Assembly: GCF_048269545.1 (NCBI RefSeq)
Contig: NZ_JBLXIJ010000001.1
Location: forward strand, 124,001 to 188,000
Direction of reading: 5' to 3'
DNA from: Halpernia sp048269545
GTDB taxonomy: Bacteria > Bacteroidota > Bacteroidia > Flavobacteriales > Weeksellaceae
DNA: 64,000 nucleotides
The translations under genes and the position numbers were made by a program. Positions 15,663 to 24,818 of this stretch are shown in pieces; the stretch's first letter is position 1, and each line of letters begins with the position of its first letter. The notes beneath the pieces were generated by a model. That model searched no databases, was not told the origin of the DNA, and saw only the letters and a list, made by a program, of their open reading frames with translations.

Positions 15663-18600
15663 TTAACTCAACGTTGGATTAAGAATTCTTACAAGTAAAG
15701 TATTTACTTCATCAATATTTTCCACATTTTCTTTACGTATCATCAGTTGATTGCCGTCAGAAGAATGCTTTTCTTTTAATTTTGCATCTTTCGGATTTTT
15801 ATTTAAATAAGAAATAATATTTCTAAATTTCTCACTTTGGTAAAATTTATCTTGTGGATTTGATGGAAAATATCCGAGGAAAATACCATTTTTCACCACA
15901 ATTTTATCAAAACCAATTTCCTCTGCAATCCATTTTAATTCCACGGATTTTAATAAATTCACTGCTTCCGAAGGTAATTTTCCAAACCGATCAATTAAAT
16001 TTTTCTCGAACAATTGCATTTCCGATTGATTTGGAATTTCTGCTAATTGTTGGTATAAAGCCAAACGCTCTTCCACGGAACTTACGTAATAATCTGGAAG
16101 CATTAATTCTAAATCGGTGTCGATATTTACGTCTTTATTAGATTTAAATAATTTTTTTCTCTCTTCTTCATTTTCGAATAAATCCTCAAAATCTTCATCA
16201 TTTTGCAATTCTTCAAGCGCTTCTTGCATAATTTTTTGATAGGTTTCAAAACCCATTTCATTAATGAAACCACTTTGTTCTCCGCCTAATAAATCTCCTG
16301 CACCACGAATTTCCAGATCTTTCATTGCAATTTGAAACCCACTTCCCAAATCTGAAAATTGCTCAATTGCTTCCAAACGTTTCCGCGCATCTGAAGAAAT
16401 CATATCAAATGGCGGCGTTATTAAATAACAAAACGCTTTTCTGTTACTTCGCCCAACTCTTCCCCGCATTTGGTGCAAATCTGCCATTCCAAAACGTTGC
16501 GCATCATTAATGAAAATTGTATTCGCATTTGGAACATCAACGCCAGATTCTATAATTGTGGTGGAAACCAAAACGTCATATTTTCCCTCCATAAAGTCCA
16601 AAACATTGCGTTCCAATTGCTTTCCTTCCATTTGTCCGTGACCTGTAATTACTTTAGCATCAGGAACTAAGCGCTGAATTAACCCTGCAATATCTTTTAG
16701 ATTTTCAATTCTGTTATTGATAAAATAAACCTGTCCGTCCCGCTGAATTTCATAAGAAATCGCATCCCGAATCACTTCTTCCGAAAATCCTATTGTTTGC
16801 GTTTCTACTGGTTGTCTGTTTGGCGGTGGTGTTTTAATTACAGACAAATCTCGCGCAGCCATTAAAGAAAACTGCAAAGTCCGCGGAATTGGCGTTGCAG
16901 TCAAAGTTAAAGTATCAATTGAAGATTTTAAATTTTTCAATTTGTCTTTTACCGCAACACCAAACTTATGCTCTTCGTCAATAATTAAAAGTCCTAAATC
17001 TTTAAATTTCACCGCATTTCCAGCCAATTGGTGCGTTCCAATGACAATATCAATTTTTCCATCTTTTAATCCGGCTAAAGTTTCTGCTTTTTGTTTTGCT
17101 GAACGAAAACGGTTCATATAAGAAATTGTCACAGGAAAATCTTTTAATCTTTCCGTAAAACTTCTATAATGTTGAAAAGCCAAAATTGTCGTCGGAACTA
17201 AAATTGCGACTTGTTTTCCATCAGTTGCCGCTTTAAAAGCCGCTCGAATTGCAATTTCTGTTTTACCAAAACCAACGTCACCACAAATCAAACGATCCAT
17301 AATGGTTTCTTTTTCCATATCGGTTTTTACGTCAAAAGTGGCTTTTTCCTGATCTGGCGTATCTTCATAGAGAAAACTTGCTTCCAGCTCATTTTGCAAA
17401 TAAGTATCTGGCGCATAAGCAAATCCTTTCGCCGATTTTCGTTGTGCGTAAAGTTTAATTAAATCAAAAGCGATCTGTTTTACCTTTGCTTTTGTTTTTT
17501 GTTTTAAAGATTTCCACGCAGGCGAACCGAGTTTTGAAAGCACAATTTCTCTACCGTCGGATCCGTTATATTTTGAAATTTTATGCAAAGAATGAATAGA
17601 AACGTATAATAAATCGTTGTTTTTGTAGGTTAATTTAAAACATTCTTGAACTTTTCCATTATTGTTCACTTTCACCAAACCCATAAATTTTCCCACGCCG
17701 TGATCGATGTGTGCAATGTAATCTCCGACTTTTAAAGACATCAAATCCTTCAAAGTCAATTGTTCACTTTTTGCAAAATTATTTTTAGTCTGAAATCTTT
17801 GGTAACGGTCGAAAATTTGGTGATCTGTGTAAACCAAAATTTTGTGTTCCGCATCTACAAAACCTTCATGCAGTTCAGATTTAAAACTTTTAAAAGGCAC
17901 GTTTTTCTCCAAAGATTTGAAAATACTTTCCAATCTGTCTTTCTGCTTTTCACCGGAAAAAGAAATCCAAATATCATATTTTTCCGCTAATTTTTCCTCT
18001 AAATTTTCGGTTAATAATTCAAAATTTTTATTGAAAGATGGTTGTGAAGTTTGCTGAAACTCAATGCTGAAAAAGTCTTTCGTGAAAGTTGAATTTGCGA
18101 TAGAAACAAAATCAATTTGTGAAAATGCTTGTAAAGTTTGATTAAATTCTTCCTTTGAAATAAATAATTCTGAAGGTTTTTGGTGCTTAAGGTCTTTATT
18201 TAAATTCTCAAATTTCTCTTCTGCTTTTTTATAAAATTCTTTGATTTTTAAAGCACAAAATTCCAAATTTTTAGATAAAATAAATGAATTATTCGGCAAT
18301 AAATTTAAAACCGAAACCTTGGTTGTAGAAGTTGATGCGCTCATATTTGAAACCAACTGAAAACCTTCTACTTTTTCCTTTGAAAGTTGCGTTTCAATAT
18401 CAAATTTTTTGATGCTTTCAATTTCATTTCCGAAAAAAGTAATTCTATAAGGCTGTTCATTTGAATAAGAAAAAACGTCCACAATTCCCCCTCTCACGGA
18501 AAATTCACCCGGTTCTGAAACGAAATCTGCGGGTAAAAATTGATAATGATTTAAAAGTTCATCTACAAAATCAAAATCCAGTTTATCACCTACTTTTAAA

Positions 18601-19037
18601 GTGTGCGAAATGGCGGAAAAATCTTCCTTTTTAATGACTTTTTCCGCAATTGCAATAATCGGCGAAATAATAACCTTTGGTGATTTTTCAGTTAAAATTC
18701 TATTTAAAACTTCGGTTCTTAAAACCAAATTGGCGTTTTGTGTTTTCTCAATTTGATACGGTTCAAGATGTGTTGCAGGGAAATAAAGTACATTTTCTTT
18801 GCCTAAAAGTTCTTCCAATTCCGTCGTAATATAAAGTGCTTCTTCTTTATCATCAACCAAAAAGAAGATGTCTTTTTTCTGGGTTAAAAACAATTCTGCA
18901 ATGAAAAGTGAATGCGCCGAACCCGCAAAACCTTTTACTGAAAGTTTCTTTTGATCTAAATTTTTAAAAATATCCGCCGCAAAATTATTTTTCAATAAAT
19001 GGGGAAGAAGTGTTTCCTGAATGGACTTTAACTGCAT
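15663..19037 (-). CDS. mfd: Transcription-repair coupling factor
   Basis: A 1124-residue ATP-dependent translocase that removes RNA polymerase stalled at DNA lesions and recruits UvrA. Domain order: UvrB-like N-terminal module (LPAT HLEPYQIEKT region near residue 90), the CarD-like polymerase-interaction domain (LKVGDYIAHIDHGVGKFMGL, about 430), Walker A GDVGFGKTEIAIRAAF (about 585), DEEH box in IIDEEHKFGV (about 686), motif III TLTATPIPRTLQ, motif VI QMRGRVGRSNRKAF and a TRCF C-terminal domain (LMLPDYYVSSVEERLALYQQ). Length is normal. It is transcribed from a promoter near 19124, and a terminator-like hairpin lies in its leader. Confidence 0.97.
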   Translation of the reverse strand: MQLKSIQETLLPHLLKNNFAADIFKNLDQKKLSVKGFAGSAHSLFIAELFLTQKKDIFFLVDDKEEALYITTELEELLGKENVLYFPATHLEPYQIEKTQNANLVLRTEVLNRILTEKSPKVIISPIIAIAEKVIKKEDFSAISHTLKVGDKLDFDFVDELLNHYQFLPADFVSEPGEFSVRGGIVDVFSYSNEQPYRITFFGNEIESIKKFDIETQLSKEKVEGFQLVSNMSASTSTTKVSVLNLLPNNSFILSKNLEFCALKIKEFYKKAEEKFENLNKDLKHQKPSELFISKEEFNQTLQAFSQIDFVSIANSTFTKDFFSIEFQQTSQPSFNKNFELLTENLEEKLAEKYDIWISFSGEKQKDRLESIFKSLEKNVPFKSFKSELHEGFVDAEHKILVYTDHQIFDRYQRFQTKNNFAKSEQLTLKDLMSLKVGDYIAHIDHGVGKFMGLVKVNNNGKVQECFKLTYKNNDLLYVSIHSLHKISKYNGSDGREIVLSKLGSPAWKSLKQKTKAKVKQIAFDLIKLYAQRKSAKGFAYAPDTYLQNELEASFLYEDTPDQEKATFDVKTDMEKETIMDRLICGDVGFGKTEIAIRAAFKAATDGKQVAILVPTTILAFQHYRSFTERLKDFPVTISYMNRFRSAKQKAETLAGLKDGKIDIVIGTHQLAGNAVKFKDLGLLIIDEEHKFGVAVKDKLKNLKSSIDTLTLTATPIPRTLQFSLMAARDLSVIKTPPPNRQPVETQTIGFSEEVIRDAISYEIQRDGQVYFINNRIENLKDIAGLIQRLVPDAKVITGHGQMEGKQLERNVLDFMEGKYDVLVSTTIIESGVDVPNANTIFINDAQRFGMADLHQMRGRVGRSNRKAFCYLITPPFDMISSDARKRLEAIEQFSDLGSGFQIAMKDLEIRGAGDLLGGEQSGFINEMGFETYQKIMQEALEELQNDEDFEDLFENEEERKKLFKSNKDVNIDTDLELMLPDYYVSSVEERLALYQQLAEIPNQSEMQLFEKNLIDRFGKLPSEAVNLLKSVELKWIAEEIGFDKIVVKNGIFLGYFPSNPQDKFYQSEKFRNIISYLNKNPKDAKLKEKHSSDGNQLMIRKENVENIDEVNTLLVRILNPTLS

Positions 19038-19049
19038 TTGTTATTTTGT

Positions 19050-19080
19050 AAAAAACCGTTTTCATTAAAACCGAAAACGG
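19050..19080 (-). terminator. Intrinsic-terminator-like hairpin in the mfd leader
   Basis: CCGTTTTC (19056-19063) pairs with GAAAACGG (19073-19080). Read on the minus strand, the hairpin is followed by TTTTTT, the form of an intrinsic terminator, 13 bases before the mfd start. No minus-strand gene lies upstream, so it would act on mfd's own leader (attenuation) or end a short leader RNA. Confidence 0.5.
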
Positions 19081-19123
19081 CAAAAAACGATTTCAGGATT
19101 TCCCCGAGACCGTTTGTGAATTG

Positions 19124-19131
19124 CAAATTTA
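19124..19131 (-). promoter_or_regulatory. Bacteroidota -7 element (TAAATTTG) for mfd-pth
   Basis: CAAATTTA on the plus strand is TAAATTTG on the minus strand, 86 bases upstream of the mfd ATG. This puts the leader hairpin at 19050-19080 inside the predicted transcript. No -33 element recognised. Confidence 0.4.
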
Positions 19132-19239
19132 CGAAAATTAAATTTCAGTACTAAAATTTGTTAAAGTTTGAAAACCAATTTTTTGTATTGCTTTTTATTC
19201 TAATTTTACTATAAAATTAACCACTAAAATTTTTTATAT

Positions 19240-19479
19240 ATGAAAACGTTATTAACTGTACTTTCTGTGGCTTTATGTGTAGGATTTGCAAATGCACAAC
19301 AAAAGAACCCTTTAAAAACGCAAACTGTAAAATCAAAATCAACGATGAAAGTTGTGACGGCTGCAAAATCTGCTCCGACTGGAGTAAAATTGAAAAAAGA
19401 CGGAACGCCCGACAAACGATATAAAAATGCAAAACATCTAAAAAAAGATGGAACAATAGACAAAAGATATAAAAAATAA
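19240..19479 (+). CDS. Small secreted protein with KKDGTxDKRYK repeats
   Basis: A 79-residue protein. Residues 1-19 form a classical signal peptide (MKTLLTVLSVALCVGFANA, cleavage before QQK). The mature part is very basic and ends with two copies of a K-K-D-G-T-x-D-K-R-Y-K motif: LKKDGTPDKRYKNAK and LKKDGTIDKRYKK. Similar motifs occur in small Bacteroidota exported proteins, but I know of no established function. It stands alone, followed by a strong intrinsic terminator, so it is a monocistronic unit exported to the periplasm or beyond. Confidence 0.8.
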   Translation: MKTLLTVLSVALCVGFANAQQKNPLKTQTVKSKSTMKVVTAAKSAPTGVKLKKDGTPDKRYKNAKHLKKDGTIDKRYKK

Positions 19480-19494
19480 TATTTAAACTTGCTG

Positions 19495-19525
19495 AACCTT
19501 ACGCTAAAAACGTAAGGTTTTTTTT
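19495..19525 (+). terminator. Intrinsic terminator of the small secreted protein gene
   Basis: AACCTTACG (19495-19503) pairs perfectly with CGTAAGGTT (19511-19519), followed by a run of T. Confidence 0.85.
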
Positions 19526-19571
19526 ATACTTTATATTTTAAATATGAAATTAATTATTACTCAAAAGACCG

Positions 19572-19579
19572 TATTTTTG
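19572..19579 (+). promoter_or_regulatory. TATTTTTG element directly before a GH3 gene
   Basis: TATTTTTG matches TAnnTTTG and ends only four bases before the ATG at 19584, so the mRNA would be nearly leaderless or the true start lies further in. Confidence 0.4.
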
Positions 19580-19583
19580 TAAA

Positions 19584-21089
19584 ATGATAGGTCAAATTAT
19601 AAAAATTTTTTTAGCAAAGATTTGGGCGAAGAACCATATAAAAAAATCAGAAGATTTTAAAACTAATGCTGTAAAAAATCAAGAAGATTTAATTTTAGGT
19701 TTAATTAAAACTGCAGAGAAAACTTTATTTGGAAGAGAACATCAATTTGAAAAAATACAAAGTATTAAAGATTTCCAAAAGCAAGTTCCAATCGCAGATT
19801 ACGAAGATTTAAAATCTTACATTGAACGAGTAAAAAAAGGACAAGCCAATATTCTTTGGACAGGAAATCCTGAATATTTTGCCAAAACTTCGGGGACAAC
19901 TTCGGGAAGTAAATATATTCCCATCTCAAAAGAAGGAATGCCTTTCCAAACTGGTGCAGCGAAAAGTATGCTTTTTCATTACATTGCTCAAAAAAACAAT
20001 GCCGATTTCGTAAATGGGAAAATGATTTTCTTACAAGGAAGTCCAAAATTAGAAGAGCAATTCGGTATAAAAACAGGCCGACTTTCTGGAATTGTCGCAC
20101 ATCACATTCCAAATTACTTACAAAAAAACCGTTTGCCAAGTTATAAAACCAATGAAATTGAAGACTGGGAAAGCAAAGTTGATGAAATTGTAAAAGAAAC
20201 GGAGAAAGAAAATATGACGCTTATTTCGGGAATTCCGCCTTGGCTGATTATGTATTTTGAAAAATTAATTGAAAGAAATAATAAAAAAATCACACAGCTT
20301 TTCCCGAATTTACAATTGATTATTACAGGAGGCGTAAATTACGAACCGTACAGAGAAAAAATGGAGAATCTTCTCGGTGGAAAAGTAGATATTTTGCAAA
20401 CATTTCCTGCAAGTGAAGGATTTTTTGCCTTTCAAGATGATTTTGAAAAAGAAGGATTATTACTCCAAACCAATCACGGGATTTTTTATGAATTTATTCC
20501 GTTGGAAGAATTTGGTAAAGAAAATGCAACAAGATTTACTCTAAAAGATATTGAACTCAACAAAGATTACGCCTTAATTTTAACGACAAATTCTGGACTT
20601 TGGGCTTACTCAATTGGCGATGTTGTACGTTTTATTTCAAAAAATCCACACCGTATTTTGGTGAGTGGAAGAACAAAACATTATACTTCCGCTTTCGGCG
20701 AACACGTGATTGCTTTTGAAGTGGAAGAAGCCATGAAGGCGACAGTTTTAAAAAATCCGGCGCAAATCACAGAATTTCATCTCGCGCCGCAAGTAACACC
20801 AAAAAATGATGAACTTCCCTTCCACCAATGGTTTATAGAATTTGAAAAAAAACCAGAAAATTTAGAGAAATTTCGTAAAACTTTAGATTTAGAAATGAGA
20901 CAAAGAAATTCTTATTATGACGATTTAATTTCAGGGAATATTTTGCAGCCTTTAAAAATTATTAATCTAAAGAAAAACGCTTTCCAAGATTATGCAAAAT
21001 CTGAAGGCAAATTAGGCGGACAAAATAAAATTCCAAGGTTGGCGAATGACAGAAAAATAGCGGAGTTTTTAGAAAAATTTTCTATTTAA
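19584..21089 (+). CDS. GH3-family acyl-acid amido synthetase-like protein
   Basis: A 501-residue member of the GH3 branch of the ANL adenylating superfamily, named after plant auxin-conjugating enzymes. Visible adenylation motifs are FAKTSGTTSGSKYIPIS (ATP-binding loop), TFPASEGFFAFQ (motif 2, A-S-E-G), YSIGDVVRF and VSGRTKHYTSAFGEHV. Family members activate a carboxylate as AMP ester and form an amide with an amino acid; the bacterial substrates are largely unknown. A second, diverged copy lies at 25995. It stands in its own unit upstream of an SDR gene. Confidence 0.85.
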   Translation: MIGQIIKIFLAKIWAKNHIKKSEDFKTNAVKNQEDLILGLIKTAEKTLFGREHQFEKIQSIKDFQKQVPIADYEDLKSYIERVKKGQANILWTGNPEYFAKTSGTTSGSKYIPISKEGMPFQTGAAKSMLFHYIAQKNNADFVNGKMIFLQGSPKLEEQFGIKTGRLSGIVAHHIPNYLQKNRLPSYKTNEIEDWESKVDEIVKETEKENMTLISGIPPWLIMYFEKLIERNNKKITQLFPNLQLIITGGVNYEPYREKMENLLGGKVDILQTFPASEGFFAFQDDFEKEGLLLQTNHGIFYEFIPLEEFGKENATRFTLKDIELNKDYALILTTNSGLWAYSIGDVVRFISKNPHRILVSGRTKHYTSAFGEHVIAFEVEEAMKATVLKNPAQITEFHLAPQVTPKNDELPFHQWFIEFEKKPENLEKFRKTLDLEMRQRNSYYDDLISGNILQPLKIINLKKNAFQDYAKSEGKLGGQNKIPRLANDRKIAEFLEKFSI

Positions 21090-21183
21090 TCGTTATTTTA
21101 TTTTGTTTCTTCTTCAAAATAAATTACTCTAAAATAAACTTTGCATAATAGTTGATATATAAATTGAAAATCATTAAACTATT

Positions 21184-22191
21184 ATGGAAAATTTAAATAA
21201 TTTAGGAGATCTTCACGGAAAAACAGTTGTAATTACAGGCGGAACCAGTGGCGTTGGTCGCGCAGCTGCAGAAGCTTTTGCATTGGAAGGTTGCAACGTT
21301 GTTGTCGCAGCGCGTGGAAAAGAAGGTTTAGACGAAACCGTAAGCCTTTGTCACGATTTAGGTGTTGTTGCTTTGGGAGTTCCGACCGATGTTTCAAATT
21401 TTGAAGAAGTAGAAAATCTCGCGAATTTAGCTTTACAATTTAACGGGAGAATTGATATTTGGGTAAATAATGCAGGTGTAATGGCGAGCGGGAAATTTGA
21501 AGAAATTCCAGTGAAATCTATGGATCAATTAGTGAAAACCAATCTATTAGGTTATTTACATGGAGCTCATGCGGTAATTCCAATATTTAAAAAACAAAAA
21601 GAAGGTATTTTAATAAATAATGTATCAATTGGCGGTTATATGCCCGCTCCGTTTTCTACCGCTTATTCTAGTACGAAATTCGGAATAAGAGGAATGGTAG
21701 AAGGTCTCCAAGGGGAACTTTCAAATAAAAAAAATATTCATATCGTTGGTTTATATCCCGGAATTCAACGTTCAACAGGTAATATGCATTCGGCAAAATA
21801 TTCAGGTTTGGATTTTAAAATTCCACCATTTTCTGTGGATCCAAGGGAATTAGCGGCGCAAATGGTAAAAGCGGCAAAAAATCCAAAAAAAGAAATCATC
21901 ACCGATGGTTACGCTGCAGTAATGAAAGTTTTATACGGAATTTTCCCACATACCATTATTAATACCGCATCGTCAATTTTGAGATTGGCAATGAAAAAAA
22001 ATGCGGACACAAATACAGATGGAAATATTCGTCACGCTTCTAATGAACCGCACAGAATTTATGGAGAAATGGCAATTCCAACTCCTTCAAGAAATACACA
22101 AAACGCAATGATTGGTGCAATTGGTGTTGGTTTAGGTTTAATTTTATTTAACATGGTGAAAAAAAGTCCAAATAAAAAATTTAAAAAGTAA
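21184..22191 (+). CDS. SDR-family oxidoreductase with C-terminal membrane segment
   Basis: A 335-residue classical short-chain dehydrogenase. TGGTSGVGRAAAEAFA is the TGxxxGxG cofactor loop, NNAGVMASG the structural NNAG, and YSSTKFG the catalytic Y-x-x-x-K; the Asn-Ser partners are in INNVSIGGYMP. The C-terminus adds IGAIGVGLGLILFNMVKK, a single hydrophobic helix followed by lysines, which suggests anchoring to the membrane. Substrate is unknown. An imperfect promoter-like TAAACTTTG lies about 41 bases upstream. Confidence 0.85.
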   Translation: MENLNNLGDLHGKTVVITGGTSGVGRAAAEAFALEGCNVVVAARGKEGLDETVSLCHDLGVVALGVPTDVSNFEEVENLANLALQFNGRIDIWVNNAGVMASGKFEEIPVKSMDQLVKTNLLGYLHGAHAVIPIFKKQKEGILINNVSIGGYMPAPFSTAYSSTKFGIRGMVEGLQGELSNKKNIHIVGLYPGIQRSTGNMHSAKYSGLDFKIPPFSVDPRELAAQMVKAAKNPKKEIITDGYAAVMKVLYGIFPHTIINTASSILRLAMKKNADTNTDGNIRHASNEPHRIYGEMAIPTPSRNTQNAMIGAIGVGLGLILFNMVKKSPNKKFKK

Positions 22192-22263
22192 TATGGAAAT
22201 GGATTAAAAGGCATCTATTTTCTTCTATTTTTTAATTAATTTTTTTACCAACTTCCTTATCAT

Positions 22264-22271
22264 TACTTTTG
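22264..22271 (+). promoter_or_regulatory. Bacteroidota -7 element (TACTTTTG) for mutL
   Basis: TACTTTTG matches TAnnTTTG and ends 15 bases before the ATG at 22287. Its G belongs to the in-frame TTG that would otherwise look like an upstream start, which argues for the ATG. Confidence 0.5.
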
Positions 22272-22286
22272 TGGAAGTTTTTATTT

Positions 22287-24047
22287 ATGCAAGACATTAT
22301 TCAACTTTTACCCGATCACGTTGCGAACCAAATCGCAGCAGGAGAAGTTGTGCAAAGACCAGCTTCTGTGGTGAAAGAATTAATGGAAAACGCGATTGAT
22401 GCACAAGCTACAAAAATTGAACTCATCATCCGAGATTCTGGGAAAAATTTAATTCAAGTTGTAGATAATGGTCTCGGAATGTCTGAAACCGATGCAAGAA
22501 TGGCATTTGAAAGACACGCCACTTCTAAAATAAAAACCACAGAAGATATTTTTAAAATTATTACCAAAGGTTTTCGTGGCGAAGCTTTGGCTTCAATTGC
22601 AGCAGTTTCGCAAGTAGAACTTCGTACTAAAAAAGAAGATTCAAAAACTGGTACTAATATTTACATTGAAGGTGGCGGATTTCAGTTTCAAGAACCCATT
22701 CAAACATCCGATGGTTCAAGTTTTTCCGTTAAAAATTTATTTTATAATGTTCCCGCGAGACGGAAATTTTTAAAATCAAACACCATAGAATTTCGTCATA
22801 TTATTGATGAATTTCAGCGTGTTGCTTTAGCGCATGAAAATGTAGAATTTGAGATGTTTCACAATGATGAACCAATTTTTAGATTAAGAAAAGGCAATCA
22901 GATGCAAAGAATTGTGGATATTTTTGGAAGGAAAATTCATAGTTTATTAATTCCGATAAAAGAAGATTTAGGTTGGGTGAAATTAGAAGGATTTGTAGCA
23001 AAACCAGAAGGCGCAAAAAAAACGCGTGGAGAACAATTTTTATTTATTAATGGTCGATATTTCCGCAGTCCATATTTAAATAAAGCTGTGCAAGATGCTT
23101 TTGAAGGTTTACTTTTGCCGGGCTATATTCCTTCATTTTTTCTTTATTTAGAAACAGATCCAAGTAAAATAGATGTTAATATTCATCCGCAGAAAATAGA
23201 AGTGAAGTTTGAAGATGAAAATTTAATTTTTGCGCTTTTTCGTTCTACAATTAAACGTTCACTTGGGATTTATAATGTTGCTCCAAGTTTAGATTTTGAA
23301 AAAGATACCAATGCAATGCAACTTTCCCCATCGAGAAATAATGCATCTATAAAAAATCCAGAGATTAGTGTTGATAGAGATTACAACCCTTTTTTAACTG
23401 AAAGAAATCCTTCAACCGCGGAAAAAGTTGAACTCACGGAATTTTACAAAAACAATATTTCAACAGCACCTTCAAAAATAAATTTATTTGAAGAAGAAGA
23501 TTTTGAGGAAGATTTAATGCGACTTCCCAATGGATATTGGTTATTAAATAAAAGCGGAAAAACCTTGATGCTCGATTTAGGCAGAATGCATCGATTGGTA
23601 GTTTTAAGCCAAAATAAATTTAAAAAAATAAGCGGTGTAAGTCAATCTTTGCTCTTTTCAGTGGAATATTTTATGAATGAAATTGAGAAAAATAAATTCC
23701 GTTCTATTAAAAAATATTTGCCAAGTTTAGGTTTTGAAATGGAAATTGCACACGAAAATGTGTTGAGAATTAATAGCATTCCGGAAGGTTTGAAAGAAAA
23801 GCAAGTCATTCCTTTTTTAGAAAAAATATTTGAGATTTTAGATTACAAAACAGAAGAAGAATTTATGCATTTTTATGAACACCAATGGAATAAAATGCAA
23901 GCTAAATCTCGCTTTGATTTTCTTTACAAAACAGATGCAGAAATCCTTATCAAACAATATCAACAATTGGGTTTTCCAGAATTTTTACCTTCCGGAAAAC
24001 GTTGTTTCTACGAAATCTCATTAGAAGATTTAGAAAATAAATTTTAA
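22287..24047 (+). CDS. mutL: DNA mismatch repair protein MutL, with divergent C-terminal domain
   Basis: A 586-residue GHKL ATPase that couples MutS mismatch recognition to strand removal. The N-terminal ATPase is intact: E34-N35-A-I-D38, DNGLGMSE and ITKGFRGEALASIAAVSQ. The C-terminal dimerisation domain is present, but at the place of the endonuclease motif DQHAxxER it reads LDLGRMHR (D430 onward). The C-terminal CPHGRP-like site is LPSGKRCF (from L567), without its cysteine. I chose ATG 22287 because the upstream TTG is part of the promoter. The rhomboid gene follows after six bases. Confidence 0.93.
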   Translation: MQDIIQLLPDHVANQIAAGEVVQRPASVVKELMENAIDAQATKIELIIRDSGKNLIQVVDNGLGMSETDARMAFERHATSKIKTTEDIFKIITKGFRGEALASIAAVSQVELRTKKEDSKTGTNIYIEGGGFQFQEPIQTSDGSSFSVKNLFYNVPARRKFLKSNTIEFRHIIDEFQRVALAHENVEFEMFHNDEPIFRLRKGNQMQRIVDIFGRKIHSLLIPIKEDLGWVKLEGFVAKPEGAKKTRGEQFLFINGRYFRSPYLNKAVQDAFEGLLLPGYIPSFFLYLETDPSKIDVNIHPQKIEVKFEDENLIFALFRSTIKRSLGIYNVAPSLDFEKDTNAMQLSPSRNNASIKNPEISVDRDYNPFLTERNPSTAEKVELTEFYKNNISTAPSKINLFEEEDFEEDLMRLPNGYWLLNKSGKTLMLDLGRMHRLVVLSQNKFKKISGVSQSLLFSVEYFMNEIEKNKFRSIKKYLPSLGFEMEIAHENVLRINSIPEGLKEKQVIPFLEKIFEILDYKTEEEFMHFYEHQWNKMQAKSRFDFLYKTDAEILIKQYQQLGFPEFLPSGKRCFYEISLEDLENKF

Positions 24048-24053
24048 AAAATT

Positions 24054-24809
24054 ATGTTCCCAAAACTAACGCCTGTTACCAAAAATATTATTATTCTCAA
24101 TGTCATTATTTATGTGATTGCGAATTTTATTTACCCCAATTTATATCCTCTTTTACAAGCTTATTTTCCTCTTTCACCTAACTTTAAATCTTGGCAAATT
24201 ATCACACATATGTTTATGCATGCGCCACTCGGAGAAGGCTACGGAATAATGCATATTTTATTTAATATGATGACTTTATGGAGTTTTGGTCCCGTTTTAG
24301 AACAAATTATTGGTGAAAAAAAATATATTATTCTGTATTTTTTAAGTGGATTGGGCGGTTTTGTTTTATTTAATTTATGGAACTATTACGAAATTCATCA
24401 ACTTATTCAATCTTTAACTTCTGAAGGAATTAATGTAGCAGAAATTTTTCAAAAAGCTAATATTCATTATTCTGGAAGTATGAGTATTTCTGCGAAAACA
24501 CCACTTGCAGTTGAACAATCTCAACAATTATATAATGAATTAGTAAGTCCAATGTTAGGTGCTTCTGCTGCAATAATGGGCGTTGTTGCAGGTTTCGCCA
24601 CTTTATTTCCTGATGCCAAATTGTATATGATGTTTATTCCGATTGGTATAAAAGCAAAATATTTGGTGATTGGTTTTGTGATAATTTCTTTCTTCTTACA
24701 AATTACAGGGAAAACTTTAGGAATTGCACATTTTGCGCATATTGGTGGAGCAATTGTTGGATATATAATGGCAAGAAATTTTGTAAAAAACCAATATAGA
24801 ATTAATTAA
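24054..24809 (+). CDS. Rhomboid-family intramembrane serine protease
   Basis: A 251-residue polytopic membrane protein. The first loop contains HMFMHAPLGEGYGIMHILFN, the conserved histidine-rich region before TM2. The serine nucleophile is S171 in LGASAAIMGV and the catalytic histidine H229 in HFAHIGGAIVG. The usual GxSG is GASA here, with alanine after the serine. A hydrophilic stretch of about 50 residues sits before the serine helix. Rhomboids cleave within transmembrane segments; the substrate is unknown. It lies between mutL and an endonuclease/phosphatase-like gene with short spacers. Confidence 0.85.
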   Translation: MFPKLTPVTKNIIILNVIIYVIANFIYPNLYPLLQAYFPLSPNFKSWQIITHMFMHAPLGEGYGIMHILFNMMTLWSFGPVLEQIIGEKKYIILYFLSGLGGFVLFNLWNYYEIHQLIQSLTSEGINVAEIFQKANIHYSGSMSISAKTPLAVEQSQQLYNELVSPMLGASAAIMGVVAGFATLFPDAKLYMMFIPIGIKAKYLVIGFVIISFFLQITGKTLGIAHFAHIGGAIVGYIMARNFVKNQYRIN

Positions 24810-24818
24810 AAATAGAGA

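Noticed and set aside
15854..18057. Several plus-strand open frames opposite mfd
   Set aside because: The minus-strand frame is an unbroken Mfd with all domains; the opposite frames have no recognisable content or ribosome sites.
19217..19463. Two minus-strand frames opposite the small secreted protein gene
   Set aside because: The plus-strand frame has a signal peptide, repeat motif and matching terminator; the others look like shadows.
22269..22286. Upstream TTG start for mutL
   Set aside because: The TTG overlaps the TACTTTTG promoter element; ATG 22287 begins the conserved MutL N-terminus.
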